Below, in pieces: positions 49,300 through 61,989 of a stretch of 64,000 nucleotides of DNA. Under the pieces are notes generated by a model. It saw only the letters and a list, made by a program, of their open reading frames with translations, was not told where the DNA came from and made no database searches. Source of the DNA: Blumeriella jaapii. Taxonomy: Eukaryota; Ascomycota; Leotiomycetes; Helotiales; Drepanopezizaceae. The position numbers and the translations under genes were made by a program. How positions within the stretch are numbered: position 1 is the stretch's first letter; every line of letters starts with the position of its first letter. The stretch spans positions 434,001-498,000 of the forward strand of contig VWND01000012.1 in the NCBI GenBank assembly GCA_009599575.1, written 5' to 3'.

Positions 49300-52200
49300 T
49301 TTTTTTTAAACGTATTGCGCGATATGCGTTATTTTAACGTTCGAAAGCTTTTTAATAGCGATTTATTAATAATTTCCGTTATATTTATTAAAAATAACTT
49401 TTCGTACAAAATAAAAGCGCTCGTCGATTTTAAAACGAACGGTTATGCGTTAATCGATTCGGCGCTAATCAAGTCTTTTTTTTTTTTTAAAAAAACTTTT
49501 GATTTAATTTCTTCCGGCTCTTTTTTTTATAAAAGGATATAATAAAGCTCGTGGCCATTTAATTATATATTTTACGCTTTTCAACCTTATTATTAATAAC
49601 CGAATACAATCGTTTATTTCTTTTTTAATTATCAACTTCGGAAATTATAATATGATTCTAGAAAAAGCTTGATTGGCCGAATATTAAGTTTTATTAAATT
49701 GTAATAAACGCAAGTTTTATTAGCCGAAGTTTTATTTTTTTACAATCTTTTACGTTCGTTATATTAAAGTTTTTTATTTACATTTCCGAAAAATTTAATC
49801 TCGCTATTAAAACGACGCTGTAAAACGTAACAAAAACCTTGACCAATTATAACAGATTTACGACGTTATGCGAAGCGCGAAAAGATCGAATTTTACTCGC
49901 GGTGCTAATTTCGATAGCGACGCCAATAGAATAATATAAGAAATTATATTATTACCTTTTTAGGCTAACGATTTTTCTTTTATTATTTCTTTTTTTTTTT
50001 TTTTCCTTTCGTCAGAACAGTTTTTTCGTTTTACGAAAAACAGTTATATCAAAAACCGAAGGAAAGCTTTCGACGCGATGGCTTTTCAGCTTAATATAAT
50101 CGATAGTTTAGACAAACCATTTTTTAAATCTTTTAAACGATTAGTTCGAAAACGAATTTTTTAATCTATTGCTTATTTAATTTTTATCTGCCAGATTATT
50201 ATATACGCTTTTAAACTGATTTCTAGAAAAAAAACAATTGAAATATTTTTAATTTTTTTGTACGAAATCGATAAAATACTAAACGATTTTACGTACAGCA
50301 TTTTTCTCAAGATTCAATTTTATAATCTTTTCGAACGTTTTAAAATCAACGAAATATCGATTTCGACCTTTTTAACCAACTTAGCAAAGCTAATTTCGAA
50401 TAAATCTTTTTTCGAATTTTTTCCCCGGAATACAAAAACTTCGAATACGTGTTTTCTAAGGCCGCTAATAACGAGCTAGCTTTTTACCGGTTTTACGATT
50501 ATAAAATCGAGCTTATTATAAATAAGAAAAAGCTGAAATACACTTTTTTATATAAAATATCGATTTTAGAGCTCGAAATTATTAAAACTTATTTGCAAAA
50601 TAACTTTAATAAAAATTTTATCGAATCTTTTATCGTTTTTTTCGCTGCTCCAGTGTTTTTCGCTAAAAAACCCGACGGTTTACTGCGTTTTTATATCGAT
50701 TATCGAGCTTTTAATAATGTTATTCGTAAGGATCGCTACTTTTTTCTTTTTATCGATAAAACTTTTGCTCGTTTTTCGAAAGCGCGAATTTTTATAAAAT
50801 TCGATATTCGTTAAGCTTTTTATAAAATTCGAATGGATTCCGCCAGTAAAAAACTGACGACGTTTCGTACGCGTTACGGCGCTTATAAATGCAAAATATT
50901 ATTTTTTGGCTTTATTAATGAATTCGCAATTTACCAACGTTATATAAACGACGTTTTTTTCGACTATTTAAACGATTTTTGTATTATATACTTAGATAAT
51001 ATTTTTATTTATTCGTTCGATCTTTTGAAATACGTTATATACGTTCGCAAAATGTTTCAAAAGCTCGCTGACGTTAAATTACAGGCCGATATTCGAAAAT
51101 CTGAATTCAACGTTATTCGGACCCGTTATTTAGGCTTTATTATTTCCATTAAAAACCTAGAAATAAATTTAAAAAAGGTTTCCGTGGTCGCCTATTAAAA
51201 GCCTTTTATTATTGTAAAAAATATATAAAGCTTTTTTGGTTTTTGTAATTTTTACCGACGTTTTATTCGAAACTACGGTATAATTGCAAAGCTTTTGATT
51301 TATTTAATTAAGGCTAACGTTTTTTACAATTTTATTTCTGAATATCAGAAAAGTTTCGACCTTTTTATACTAGCTTTTATTACTGCACCAGTTTTATAAT
51401 ATTACAAGCAAAACCTTTTTTGCATATTGGAAATTAACGCTTCCGACGGCGTAATAGCTTTTGTGCTTTCGCAATTCTATAATAACGACTGGCTTTTAAT
51501 CGTTTATTTCAGCAAAATTATAACTTTCGCAAAATTAAACTACGTCGTATACGACAAAAAAATGCTCGCAATCGTAAGATATTTAGGCAATTTTCGTATT
51601 AAATTAATTGGCTTAGTTTATTAGATTGAAATAATTATTAATTATAAGGCCTTGGAATATTTTATAACTTTTAAACTTTTGAACGCTCGACAGGCACGCT
51701 GGGCCGAGCTTTTCGCCGACTACAATTTTTTTATTACGTATAAATCAGGTAAACACAATTTTTTGGCTGACGTATTAATACGTCGTACGAACGAACTCGA
51801 CCGCTAAAACTTTTTTAAACGCATTTAGCGTTTGCAAACCTTTTTTCGAGCCGATCAGATTAATTATCGACTTTTAACTAAAAAACTTCGATTTTCTACG
51901 GCCTTCGAAACAGCTGTTTTTATCGTTGAAATAATTAATTTTTTTTTCGCATTTCGTATCGTTGATTAAATTTTCCACGCTAATCGCATAATTAGCAGCT
52001 TAATAGCTTTTCGAAAAAAAGCTATACGAAACGCTACGAAAAAAAACGACGATAATAATATTTCGTATATATTTAAACGCGATCTATTGTTATATTACGG
52101 TCGCTTAATAATATTAAACGTCGATTATTTTCGTTTGACTTTTATACGAGAAATATACGACCAGATTTTTACCGCTTATTTTAGCGTTCGCAAAACTACG

Positions 52201-53480
52201 CAATTGCTTTCGGACTAATATTATTAGCGAAATATAACAGTTTTCGTAAAACAATACTGTCGCAACTGCCACGTTTATCGAAAAAGTTTTATTTCAAAAA
52301 ATAAGCGCCCCGGCTTTTTTCAGCTTTTTTCTGTTTTTAACTATTTTTGAAAGCATGTTACAATAGATTTTTACAGCTTTAACAAAAACAAATACGGTTA
52401 CGATAACGTATTCGTAATAATAAATCGCTTTTCCAAGCAGGCTATTTCGATTTTTTGCTATAAAAATATCGACGCTCGAAGCCTCGTCAAATTGTATATA
52501 TTCCACGTATATAAGTATTTTGGCCTTTTAAAAAGTATTATTAGCGATCGTAATCTTTAGTATTAGTTTATTTTTTAATTTGAATTAAATAAAATATTCG
52601 GTACGTAATTAAAGCTTTCGATAGCCGCTTATTTTGAAACCGATGGTCAGACCGAAATTTATAATTAATACCTGCAAAAACGCTTTCGACCTTTCGTAAA
52701 TTTTTATTAAAACGATTGGAACGAATTTCTTTTAATAATAGATTTCGCTTAAATAGTTTTTTTCACGAGAATCTAAATAGCCTTTTATTTTTTAAAATTG
52801 TATACGGTTATATTCCTTATATTAATTAAAATTAAAAGCTCGATACTTTCCTTTTTTTTAACTTTTTATATAAATTAAACGTAAACGAAGCTCGTACGTA
52901 CGCTCGCCGCTATTACGACGCCTGGAACTTTGCTAAATCGCATTTTTAATAAGCTTATAATAAAATAAAAAAAAATGCAAATAAGTTTCGCCGCGCGATC
53001 GATTTTAACGTTAGCGATTACGTTTAGCTCGATATGCGTTTATTTCCGATCTTTCGGCTTTTTCGCAAATTCGATAATTTTACAAACGGCTTTTTCAAAA
53101 TTATAACCAAAATTTTCGATAACGCTTTTAAGCTAGACCTTTTTAATATTATAAACGTATATCCAGTTTTTTACGCTAATCGACTGCGTAAAACAGCTAA
53201 CGACGCGCTTTCAAATCAAATTAATTTAACTTTTGAATTTATTAATATAATTAATAAACTTAAATACGAAATCGAAAAATTGATCGCTTATCGAATGCAG
53301 CGAAAAACCTTTTAATACAAAGCTTTTTAAATAAGCTTAAATAAAAATTTTACGTAATACTCCGCGTCTGATTTTATATATGCTTTTCTAAAGGTGCGCG
53401 ACTTTTATTTAACGCATAAAAAGTTTTCCGGTTCTTTTGCAAAATTTATAAATTAGCTGAAAGCGTATTCGTAAGGTTTG
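49300..53480 (+). pseudogene. pol: E2-c pol remnant (PR-RT-RH-IN-chromodomain)
   Basis: The protease is in the open stretch 49315..49542 (ALVDFKTNGYALID, active site D-S-G-A degraded). RT is at 50449..51198 with FYIDYRAF, FRTRYGAYKCK and YLDN at 50989..51000 (second Asp lost). RNase H has LEINASDGVIAFVLSQF at 51427 onward. The integrase zinc region is near 52150..52270 (the HHCC residues CRNCHVY are visible near 52260). The core has VFVIINRFSKQAIS near 52405 and DGQTE near 52643. A GPF-like module is in 53034..53315. The end resembles a chromodomain, with YEIEKLIAYR near 53258 and YSASDFIYAFLKVRDF near 53355..53405. Stops are at Gln/Trp codons. Confidence 0.9.
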
Positions 53481-53558
53481 GATTCGTACGATTATTTGGA
53501 TAGCGACGTACTAATAAATAAAAGTTCGAAAGCGCGCTTTTTTCGGACGGAAGGATAA

Positions 53559-53822
53559 TATAACGATTCACTTTTTTGGCCCTTCGTATCACCCCAGCAA
53601 TTACGTGTAGCTGCAAGCTTTTTGATTTTTTAATAAGTTTTTTTATTAACTATAGAAACTATTTATATATATAAGGCTTTTTTTTTTAGCAATCTCTGCC
53701 TTTTGCAATTATTAATCCTAAATGAATATTTTTGTTACAGAACCAAAGGCTCGTTTTATACCATATGAACACGGCGACCAGTTGACTGATTTCCCAGCCC
53801 TCCGACTGATTAAATCGTCACA
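53559..53822 (+). repeat. E2-c 3' LTR
   Basis: This 264-bp LTR is preceded by the purine-rich CGGACGGAAGGATAA, the likely polypurine tract. The outer end ATCGTCACA is intact. It is followed by the second ATCGT copy and E2-b. Confidence 0.95.
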
Positions 53823-56800
53823 ATCGTAACCGTGTTTGTTTTTGTTAAAACTGCAAAAGTTTATTATAATATGTTTCTAAGAATAATTAAAAACAGAAAA
53901 AAGCTAAAAAAAGCCGGAACGCTTATTTTTTAAAACAGAATTCCTTTAATAAGCGTGGCAATTGCGATAGTATTGTTTTACGAAAGCTGTTATATTTCGT
54001 TAATAATATTAATTCGAAAGCAATTGCGTAGTTTTGCGAACGCTAAAATAAGCGGTAAAAATCTGGTCGTGTATTTTTCGTATAAAAGCCAAACGAAAAT
54101 AATCGACGTTTAATATTATCAGGCGACCGTAATATAACAGCAAATCGCGTTTAAATATATACGAAATATTATTATCGTCGTTTTTTTTCGTAGCGTTTCG
54201 TACAGCTTTTTTTCGAAAAGCTATTAAACTGCTAGTTATACGATTAACGTAAAAAATTTGGTCAACGATACGAAGTACGGAAAAAAAATCAGCTATTTCA
54301 ACGATAAAAACAGCTGTTTCGAAGGCCGTGGAAAATCGAAGTTTTTTAATCAAAAATCGGTAATTAATCTGATCGGCTCGGAAAAAGGTTTGCAAACGCT
54401 AAATACGTTTAAAAAAGTTTTAGCGGTCGAATTCGCTCGTACGACGTATTAATGCGTCAGCCAAAAAGTTGTGTTTACTTGGTTTGTACGTAATAAAAAA
54501 ATTATAATCGGCGAAAAGCTCGGCTTAGCGTATTTATCGAGCGTTTAAAAATTTAGAAATTATAAAATATTTTAAAGCTTTATAATTAATAATTATTTTA
54601 ATTTAATAAATTAAGCCAGCTAGTTTAGCACGAAAATTGCTTAGAAATCTTACGATTACGAGCATTTTTTTATCGTATACGACGTAGTTTAGCTTTGCGA
54701 AAGCTATGATTTTGCTAAAATAGGCGATTAGAAGCCAGTCGTTATTATAAAATTACGAAAGTATAAAAGCTATTACGCCGTCGGAAGCGTTAGTTTTTAA
54801 TATGCAAAAAAGATTTTGCTTATAATATTATAAAACTGGTACAATAATAAAAAATTAATATAAAAAGGTCGAAACTTTTCTGACATTTAGAAATAAAATT
54901 GTAAAAAACGTTAATTTTAGTTAAATAAACCAAAAGCTTTGCAATTATACCGTAATTTCGAATAAAACGTCGGTAAAAAAAATTATAAAAACCAAAAAAG
55001 TTTTGTATATTTTTTACAATAGTAAAAAGCTTCTAATAAACGACCACGGAAATTTTTTTTTAAATTTATTTCTAAGTTTTTAATAAAAATAATAAAACCT
55101 AAGTAACGGATTCGAATAACGTTAAATTTAAACTTTCGAATATCGGCCTGTAATTCAGCGTCAGCGAGCTTTTAAAGCATTTTGCGAACGTATATAACGT
55201 GTTTTAAAAAATCGAACGAATAAATAAAAATATTATTTAAATATATAATACAAAAATCGTTTAAATAATCGAAAAAAACGTCGTTTATATAACGTTAATA
55301 AATTGCGGATTTATTAGTAAGGCCAAAAAATAGCATTTTATATTTATAAGCGCCGTAACGCGTACGAAACGTCGTTAGTTTTTTATTAGCGGAGTCTATT
55401 CGAATTTTATAAAAAGCTTGACGAATATCGAGCTTCGTAAAAATTCGCGCTTTCGAAAAACGAGCAAAAATTTTATCGATAAAAAAGAAAAAGTAGCGAT
55501 TTTTACGAATAACGTTATTAAAAGTTCGATAATCGATACAAAAACGCAATAAATCGTCGGGTTTTTTAGCGAAAAGCATTAAAACAGCGAAAAAAACGGT
55601 GAAAGATTCGATAAAACTTTTGTTAAAATTATTTTGCAAATAAGTTTTAATAATTTCGAACTTTGAAATCGATATTTTATATAAAAAAGTGTATTTCAGC
55701 TTTTTTTTATTTATAATAAACTCGATTTTATAATCGTAAAGCCGGTAAAAGGCTAGCTCGTTATTGGCGGCCTTAGAAAACACGTGTTCGAGGTTTTTAT
55801 ATTTTAAAAAAAAAAATTCGAAAAAAAGTTTATTCGAAGTTAATTCTGCTAAGCTGGTTGAAAGGGTCGAAATCGATATTTCGTTGGTTTTGAAACGTTC
55901 GAAAAAACTGTGAAATTGGGTTTTAAAAGAAATGCTATATATAAAATCGTTTAATATTTTATCGATTTCGTATAAAAAGGTTAAAAACATTTTAATTGCT
56001 TTTTTTCTGAAGATCAGCTTAAAAGCGTATGCAATAATTTAACAAATGGAAATTGGATAAGCAATAAATTAAAAGATTCGTTTTCGAACTGGTCGTTTAA
56101 AAAGTTTAAAAATGGTTTGTTTAAATTATCGATTATATTAAGCTGAAAGGTTATCGCGTCGAAAACTTTTTTTCGGTTTTTAATATAATTGTTTTTTGTA
56201 GAACAAAAAAGCTGTTTTAACGAAAAAAAAAAAAAAAAAAAAAAAAAAAATAATAAAAAAAAGATCGTTAGCCTGAGAAAATAATAATATGATTTCTTAT
56301 ATTATTCTATTAGCGTCGCTATCGAAATTGGCACCGCGAATAAAATTCGACCTTTTCGCGCTTCGCACAGCGTCGTAAATCTGTTACAATTAGTTAAGAT
56401 TTTTATTACGTTTTACAGCGTTATTTTAATAGCGAGATTAAATCTTTCGAAAATGCAAATAAAAAATTTTAATATAACGAGCGTAAAAAGCTGTAAAAAA
56501 ATAAAATTTCGGCTAATAAAACTTGCGTTTATTATAATTTAATAAAACTTGGTGTTCGGCCAATTAAGCTTTTTCTAGAATTATATTATAATTTCCGAGA
56601 TTAATAATTAAAAAAAAAGTAAACGATTATATTCGATTATTAATAATAAAATTAAAAAGCGTAAAATATATAATTAAATAGCTACGAGCTTTATTATACT
56701 TTTTTATAAGAAAAAAAACCGGAAAAAATTAAATCAAAAATTAAAAAAAAAAAAAAAAGATTTAATTAGCGCCGAATCGATCAACGCATAACCGTTCGCT

Positions 56801-56935
56801 CCAAAATCGGCGAGCGCTTTTATTTTATACGAAAAGCTATTTTTAATAAATATAACGGAAATTATTAATAAATCGCTATTAAAAAGCTTTCGAACGTTAA
56901 AATAACGCATATCGCGCAATACGTTTAAAAAAAAG
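53823..56935 (-). pseudogene. pol: E2-b pol, protease to integrase
   Basis: The protease is in the open frame 56919..56734 (ALADFGANGYALID: here the Gly and Ala of the motif survive, with Ser to Phe). RT is an open frame at 55990..55295 with FCIDYRTF, FTKLDIRQAF and the box YLNN at 55232..55243 (both Asp lost). RNase H follows, then the integrase start in 54395..54009. The 231-codon RT frame is the longest open stretch of this family here, but it lacks its catalytic residues. Confidence 0.88.
56223..56250. repeat. Poly(A) run of 28 in E2-b
   Basis: This is a homopolymer in the protease/RT linker of E2-b. The same place in E2-a (13021..13045) still has GAAAGG before a shorter A-run, so part of the run arose by G-to-A RIP change. 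Confidence 0.8.
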
Positions 56936-56939
56936 GCTT

Positions 56940-57491
56940 TACTTAGGCCTAAGCGTTTTTTCGATTAGCGGAAAAACTTTTAATTTTCTCGTATGCGTTT
57001 TAAAAATCGTTTAAAAAAAAAATTTCGTTTTTATTATTATTATTAAAAGGCGAATTTTCGGCCGGTTCGATTTCGTTTATATTTACTAGCTTGGAAAGGT
57101 TTTTGAATAAAACCGAGGGTCGGCCCGTCGAAAATCGTGCAAATTGGCTTTTTTAAATTTTTTAATATAAAATAAAAAACGAACGTTATCGTTGATCCGA
57201 TCGAAAAAAAAAAACGCGAAAAAAAGCGTTTTGGCTAGTAAAAAAAAAAAAAGCAGCAAAAAATTAAAAAAAAGCTTATAAAGCATTTAAACGATTTTCG
57301 TACGTACGATTTGACTCGTAATACGCTTTAATTAAGAATTTATTATTTTAATAAATAATAGATTTGGTTAAAAAGCGATTCGCGTATAAAATTCGTTTAG
57401 TCAATTAATTTTATTTTTTTTAACGGACGGCGGTAAGCTAATTTTTAAAAGTCGTTATACGCGCTTATTTCAAATACAGCTTTTTTCGTAA
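56940..57491 (-). pseudogene. gag: E2-b gag, C-terminal part
   Basis: This is the basic C-terminal part of Gag and the linker to protease, aligned to 48760..49290 of E2-c. It is truncated at the E1-d insertion. Confidence 0.6.
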
Positions 57492-57758
57492 TGTAAAACG
57501 GTGATATCTTGTATTAATAGAAGTTGGTAGTTTTAGCTATGGTCGAGGCATGGACCCTTCCGAAACCTCCTGCCATTAACTATTTTCAACAGGTATAAAA
57601 GCAAGGCACTTTCTTAGATAGTATTATAAGTACGCAGTTCAATTTATATTTTTATTTATTTTTCTTTTTCTTTTTTCAATTTATTTTAGAGATTCCCTAG
57701 ATTATTTTACTTACCGATATATGGCCGTATCAATCTGGTTTTTTTATTTATTTTTATA
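57492..57758 (+). repeat. E1-d 5' LTR
   Basis: This 267-bp LTR begins TGTAAAACGG (intact) and ends with a RIPed TTTTTATA. The leader after it starts TTTAATAACCTACGCAAGG. Confidence 0.95.
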
Positions 57759-57895
57759 TTTAATAACCTACGCAAGGATTTAAACTTCGGTGTTTCGTTT
57801 TTATATATTCGCCGATGTATTTTTTAAATTTATAATTAAAATCGATTTCGATATTTCGCTATTACGGCTTAAAAGAATTTTTTATATAATGTTGT
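57492..57895 (+). mobile_element. E1-d: Ty3/gypsy element, 5' LTR and start of leader
   Basis: These are the first 404 bp of a plus-strand E1 inserted in E2-b gag. The leader stops at TATAATGTTGT where E1-e enters. In E1-b the same leader continues GTTGTTCGC, so TTGT (57892..57895) is the expected target duplication of E1-e. The rest of E1-d is outside the window. Confidence 0.9.
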
Positions 57896-58162
57896 TGTAA
57901 AAGTAGGTAGGAAAACCAGACTGATACGGCCATATATCGGTGGGTAAGATAGTCTAGGGAATCCCTAAAAGAAACTGAAAAAAGGAAAAAAAAAATGAGT
58001 AAAGGTATAAATTAAACTGCGTGCCTATGATATTATCTAAAAGAATGCTTTGCTTTTATATTTATTAAAGGTAGTCAATGGCAGAAGGTTTCGAAAAAAT
58101 CCATGCCTCGATTATAGCTAAAATTATTAACTTTTATTAATACAAAATATTACCGTTTTATA
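57896..58162 (-). repeat. E1-e 3' LTR
   Basis: This 267-bp LTR begins TGTAAAAGTAGGTAGG (intact) and ends CCGTTTTATA. It forms a 267-bp inverted repeat with 57492..57758 across a 137-bp spacer. Confidence 0.95.
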
Positions 58163-58291
58163 TTCTGTTTTAAATAATATACGTAATCGTTTTTAACTAC
58201 GACCAAAAAAAAAACATAATTTTAATAAATGCAATTTAGTTTATTTTATTTGATTTAAAAACCAATTAATTAAAAACCGAACATTTTAGTT

Positions 58292-61200
58292 TTATATTTT
58301 TTCGGTTTTTTAGCCCGTTTTTGGCCTTTTTACTGTTAGCTTTTGCGGAAGAATAGCGTTTCGCTTATCGTTTGAATTATTTTGTTTATTTTATTTTTTT
58401 AAAAAATAATTCGATAAAATATTAATCGAAGTATCGTTTAAATTTACGAACGTTTTAATAGCTTTTTCGTCGATAATATTATTAAGCGTCGCCGCGACAA
58501 ATGCTTTTTACGATTTTTTTTCGTAAATAATAGATTTCAGCTTTTAAACGTAGTTTTACGCTTTACAAAAAGCGCTAAAAAGTTTTATATTAAAATCGTA
58601 AAAGTAATCGATTAATTCGTCGTAATTAAAACCGATTAACGCTTTTGCTTCGCGCAAAATTAATAAATCGGATTACGGTTGTTTATCGACGAATATTTTT
58701 AAAAAAGTTTCGAAGCTTATAAAAAAAACTATTTTACGAAATAATTCGAAAGTAATCGTTTGCAATCGAAACCACCGAAAATATTATAATTGCTTTCGCC
58801 GCAATACAAATAATATCAGATTGCTTATCGAATTGTCGTTTTCGAAATAATTTTTGTATTTTTGCGTCGTATAATTATTCGAATAAATTAATATCGCGCC
58901 GTCGGTTTTTAGGTTTTAAATCTAACGAAAACCTTTTGCTTAATCGAAAAGCTGATAAAAATTATTTTATTTTTTATTTCGTAGCTTTCGGTTTCGTAAT
59001 CCGATAAAATAGCCGAAGCTATTATTTTAAACGCGCTGAAATACGAAAAAGCTAGGCTTTTTTAAATGGTTTTAATCAGCTTGGCGTCGTGGTGTAATTA
59101 TAAATAAGCTTCGATTATTTCCGAATTATATACGAATGCAAATAAAATATAATAATCGAAAATAACGTCGGTAAAGTTTTCGATTTTTTTTTTTTTTTAA
59201 AAATCGGCGATATCGAATTTTATAATTGTAATACGGTCGGGGCTAGCGAAATCTAAAGCGATCGGAACGTTAAAATATGCTACGAAACGGCAGTTTTTAA
59301 AATTTCGGATAATTAAAACAGCGAAGTAAAGGCCGGAATGCATTTTAAAAATTTATTAAATAAAATTATAAAACATATTAGCGAAAAAAGCTGTAGGCGC
59401 TTTTTGAATTTTGATTAATCGGAAATAATGCTTATATATAATCATTTTTTTTTTATAAAATACAGCAGTGGCTTGTTTTTTCCTTTATGAAACTTTACGT
59501 AATTAACGAATTCGCAGTTTAGTTTAAATAAATTTTAAAATATATTTTCGATTGAAAAACTAAAAAAATCGGCTTTTAAAAATACTCGTTGTTTCCATTT
59601 TTTTACGTTTTAATCGAGTTTTGCGTTTGCGTTAAAAACCTTAAAGTTTATTTTAAAATTTGCGTAGTTTAAATAAGCTTTCGCACGCGTTTGAATAATT
59701 CTTACAGTTTTTCGTCGAAACATAAACTGGTTATTAAAATTAATTTCGAATACGTCGTAATCCGAATTTCTGATAACAGCGAATCGATTAGCGAAATCGA
59801 TAATATTAATTTTTTTTATAATTAAATCGCAATACGCCGCGTAACAGCGCACGTGAAAATAATAAAATTTGCCGTTTTTTCTAGCGTTAACGTTATTCGT
59901 AGAAATAAAATTAAAAAATCGAAGTTTTTTAGCGAAGAAAAGCTCGAATAAAAACGGATCACCGTTTTTAAAAATTTTTTTTATTTGCTTTGGCGTATTA
60001 TATTTGTAATTTTTCGAAAAAAACTTAATTCAGTTTTCGTTCGAAGTAAAAAAAAAAAAAACTGACGGATTTATTTGATTTTTATATAAAAATATCGAAA
60101 TAAAATTTTTAAATCGTTTCGTCGTCGAAAACGAAAGTTTTAAATAAAATAATTTAATTTTATGTTTTTTATATAATTTTTTCCGCGATAATTTCGATAT
60201 TTCTTTTTAGATTTTTTCGGTCGAATCGTATAATAATCGAAATCTTAAATGCTTTTATTAAAATCTGAAATATTAACGGTAATAATACGACGTTTTTAAA
60301 CGCAATAAGCGTTTTTAATATTTGCGTATTTAATTTCGAAAAATCAGATTCAAAATCGTTTAAATCTTTTTTTTTCGGAATACCGGCGTTTTTTAAATTT
60401 GATTTCGTAAAATCGTCGCGTTTTTTATTAATTAGCTTAAAGCTTATAACTCGGCATCGATTTCCGGCTGTTTTTATTCGCGATGCCTTTTTTGCTAGCG
60501 ACGCGAATAGTTTTTTTTTCCGAATAAAAAAAGTTTCGAAAATATCAGCGCGCTTTTTTACGTTTTTTGTTTTTATTTTTTTCGAAATCGTTTTTATAAA
60601 TATAATAAGCTTTTTGTATTCGAATAAGCGGTTGTTTGTTATTACGCTTTTAATTTCGTTTTCGGATTCGTTTTCGATAATTAAAAATAAAAATCGTCGA
60701 ATTGTTTTAGCTGCTTTAAAAATATTAATTGCTATTACGTATGTTTTTTCGAATTAAACGAAAATAATATTGGCTTTTTCGTTTTTTTCGTCGTCGTAAA
60801 TTTAAAGCGTCGGAATAACGTCGTTTTTTTCGTTCGGTATAAAAATGCCGTATTTAGCGACGCTTAGTTTTTTATTTTAAAAAAAAATTAAATTTAAAGT
60901 TTCGCAGCCGACTAAGATTTTTTCTAGCGATTGTATAACGTCGTCGATTAATTTGCAAATAGCTGTAAAAAAGTTTGTGAATCTACGGGCTTTTGAATTA
61001 TTAGCTTTTAAAGCTTACGCTTTAAAAATATAAGCGTTTAATATCTAGATTTTTTTTTTAATAAAAATAATAGTTTCGAAAAAACGAGCGAAATGCCGAA
61101 ATAAAATAATACCGGTGATTTTGTTAAAAACGTATTTTTAAATATTTTTTTTTCGTTGATTTAGCAAAAAACGCAAAACTCGGTCTGTTATTTTTTTTTT

Positions 61201-61530
61201 GTTATTTCGAGCTTTTTTCGCTTCGGCGAAAGCTTTTGAAACGTTATCGTAATTTAGCAGAAATTTTTCGTAATTAAAACTTTTGCGAACGAATTTAATT
61301 TTAACAAAGCTTTTATAATCGAATAAAAATTCGTTAACGTTTTTAATTATTATATCGAGTTATTTTATAAATGTTTTTACGAAAGCTGCTTATTAATTTG
61401 AAATGGCGGTATTATATGCTTGCTTAAATTCGGAAAAATTGCGTATAATAATTCCGTTCTAAAATAAATTAAAAATAAGCTTGCCAGATTTAATAACGCT
61501 TTATTTAAAAAACGATATAATATCGATAGG
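58292..61530 (-). pseudogene. E1-e ORF3, unknown third gene
   Basis: This is a full, uninterrupted but RIPed copy of ORF3, ending in a TAA complementary to 58292..58294. An open part at 59852..59610 carries AAYCDLIIKKI. The LINE target motif of E1-b is present here undivided (61068..61081), showing the empty site. Function unknown, as in the other copies. Confidence 0.72.
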
Positions 61531-61989
61531 TTTATTAATTAAAAAGATATATTGCGTTTATTAAAAAATAATTAAAAAAAAATACGAGAATTATAAAATA
61601 TTTGTATTTAAAAGCCACGGGAATCCGCATGCTGTTTTTTTAATAAATTATAGCTATTTAAGCAGGCATTTGTTTAGAATAACAAAAAAAGTAAATAATG
61701 CAAAAAGTAGCAAATAATAAAATGCATAAAAAATAATTTTCGTAAAATATGCGAATAGTAAAAGTGTATTAAATATGCGGCTTAAATATATACAAAGCTT
61801 TTGTTTTAATAAACAAAAGTACAGTTAAACAAAAAAAAATATAATAAATGTTTTAAATAATATAAAAAAAAGTTTTTAAAATAAATAATATATATAAAAC
61901 AAAATAATTAAATTATATATAAGCAAGCAAAATAAGAATAATAAAATAATATATAATAAAAAAGAAAACAATAAATAATAAAAAATAAT
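61531..61989. other. E1-e spacer between ORF3 and pol
   Basis: This is the AT-rich spacer, as in the other E1 copies. No gene is called. Confidence 0.5.

Larger units (their letters stand above)
47412..53822 (+). mobile_element. E2-c: complete Ty3/gypsy chromovirus-like element
   Basis: This is a full-length E2, 6,411 bp, on the plus strand, inserted in the integrase region of E2-b with TSD ATCGT. It is the best reference for the family: both LTRs, gag, and pol ending in a chromodomain. Confidence 0.95.
53823..57491 (-). mobile_element. E2-b: Ty3/gypsy element, 5' piece
   Basis: This is the continuation of E2-b from integrase back towards gag, read right to left. It is cut at 57491 by the 5' LTR of E1-d. 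The rest of gag and the 5' LTR should lie beyond the window. Confidence 0.92.
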
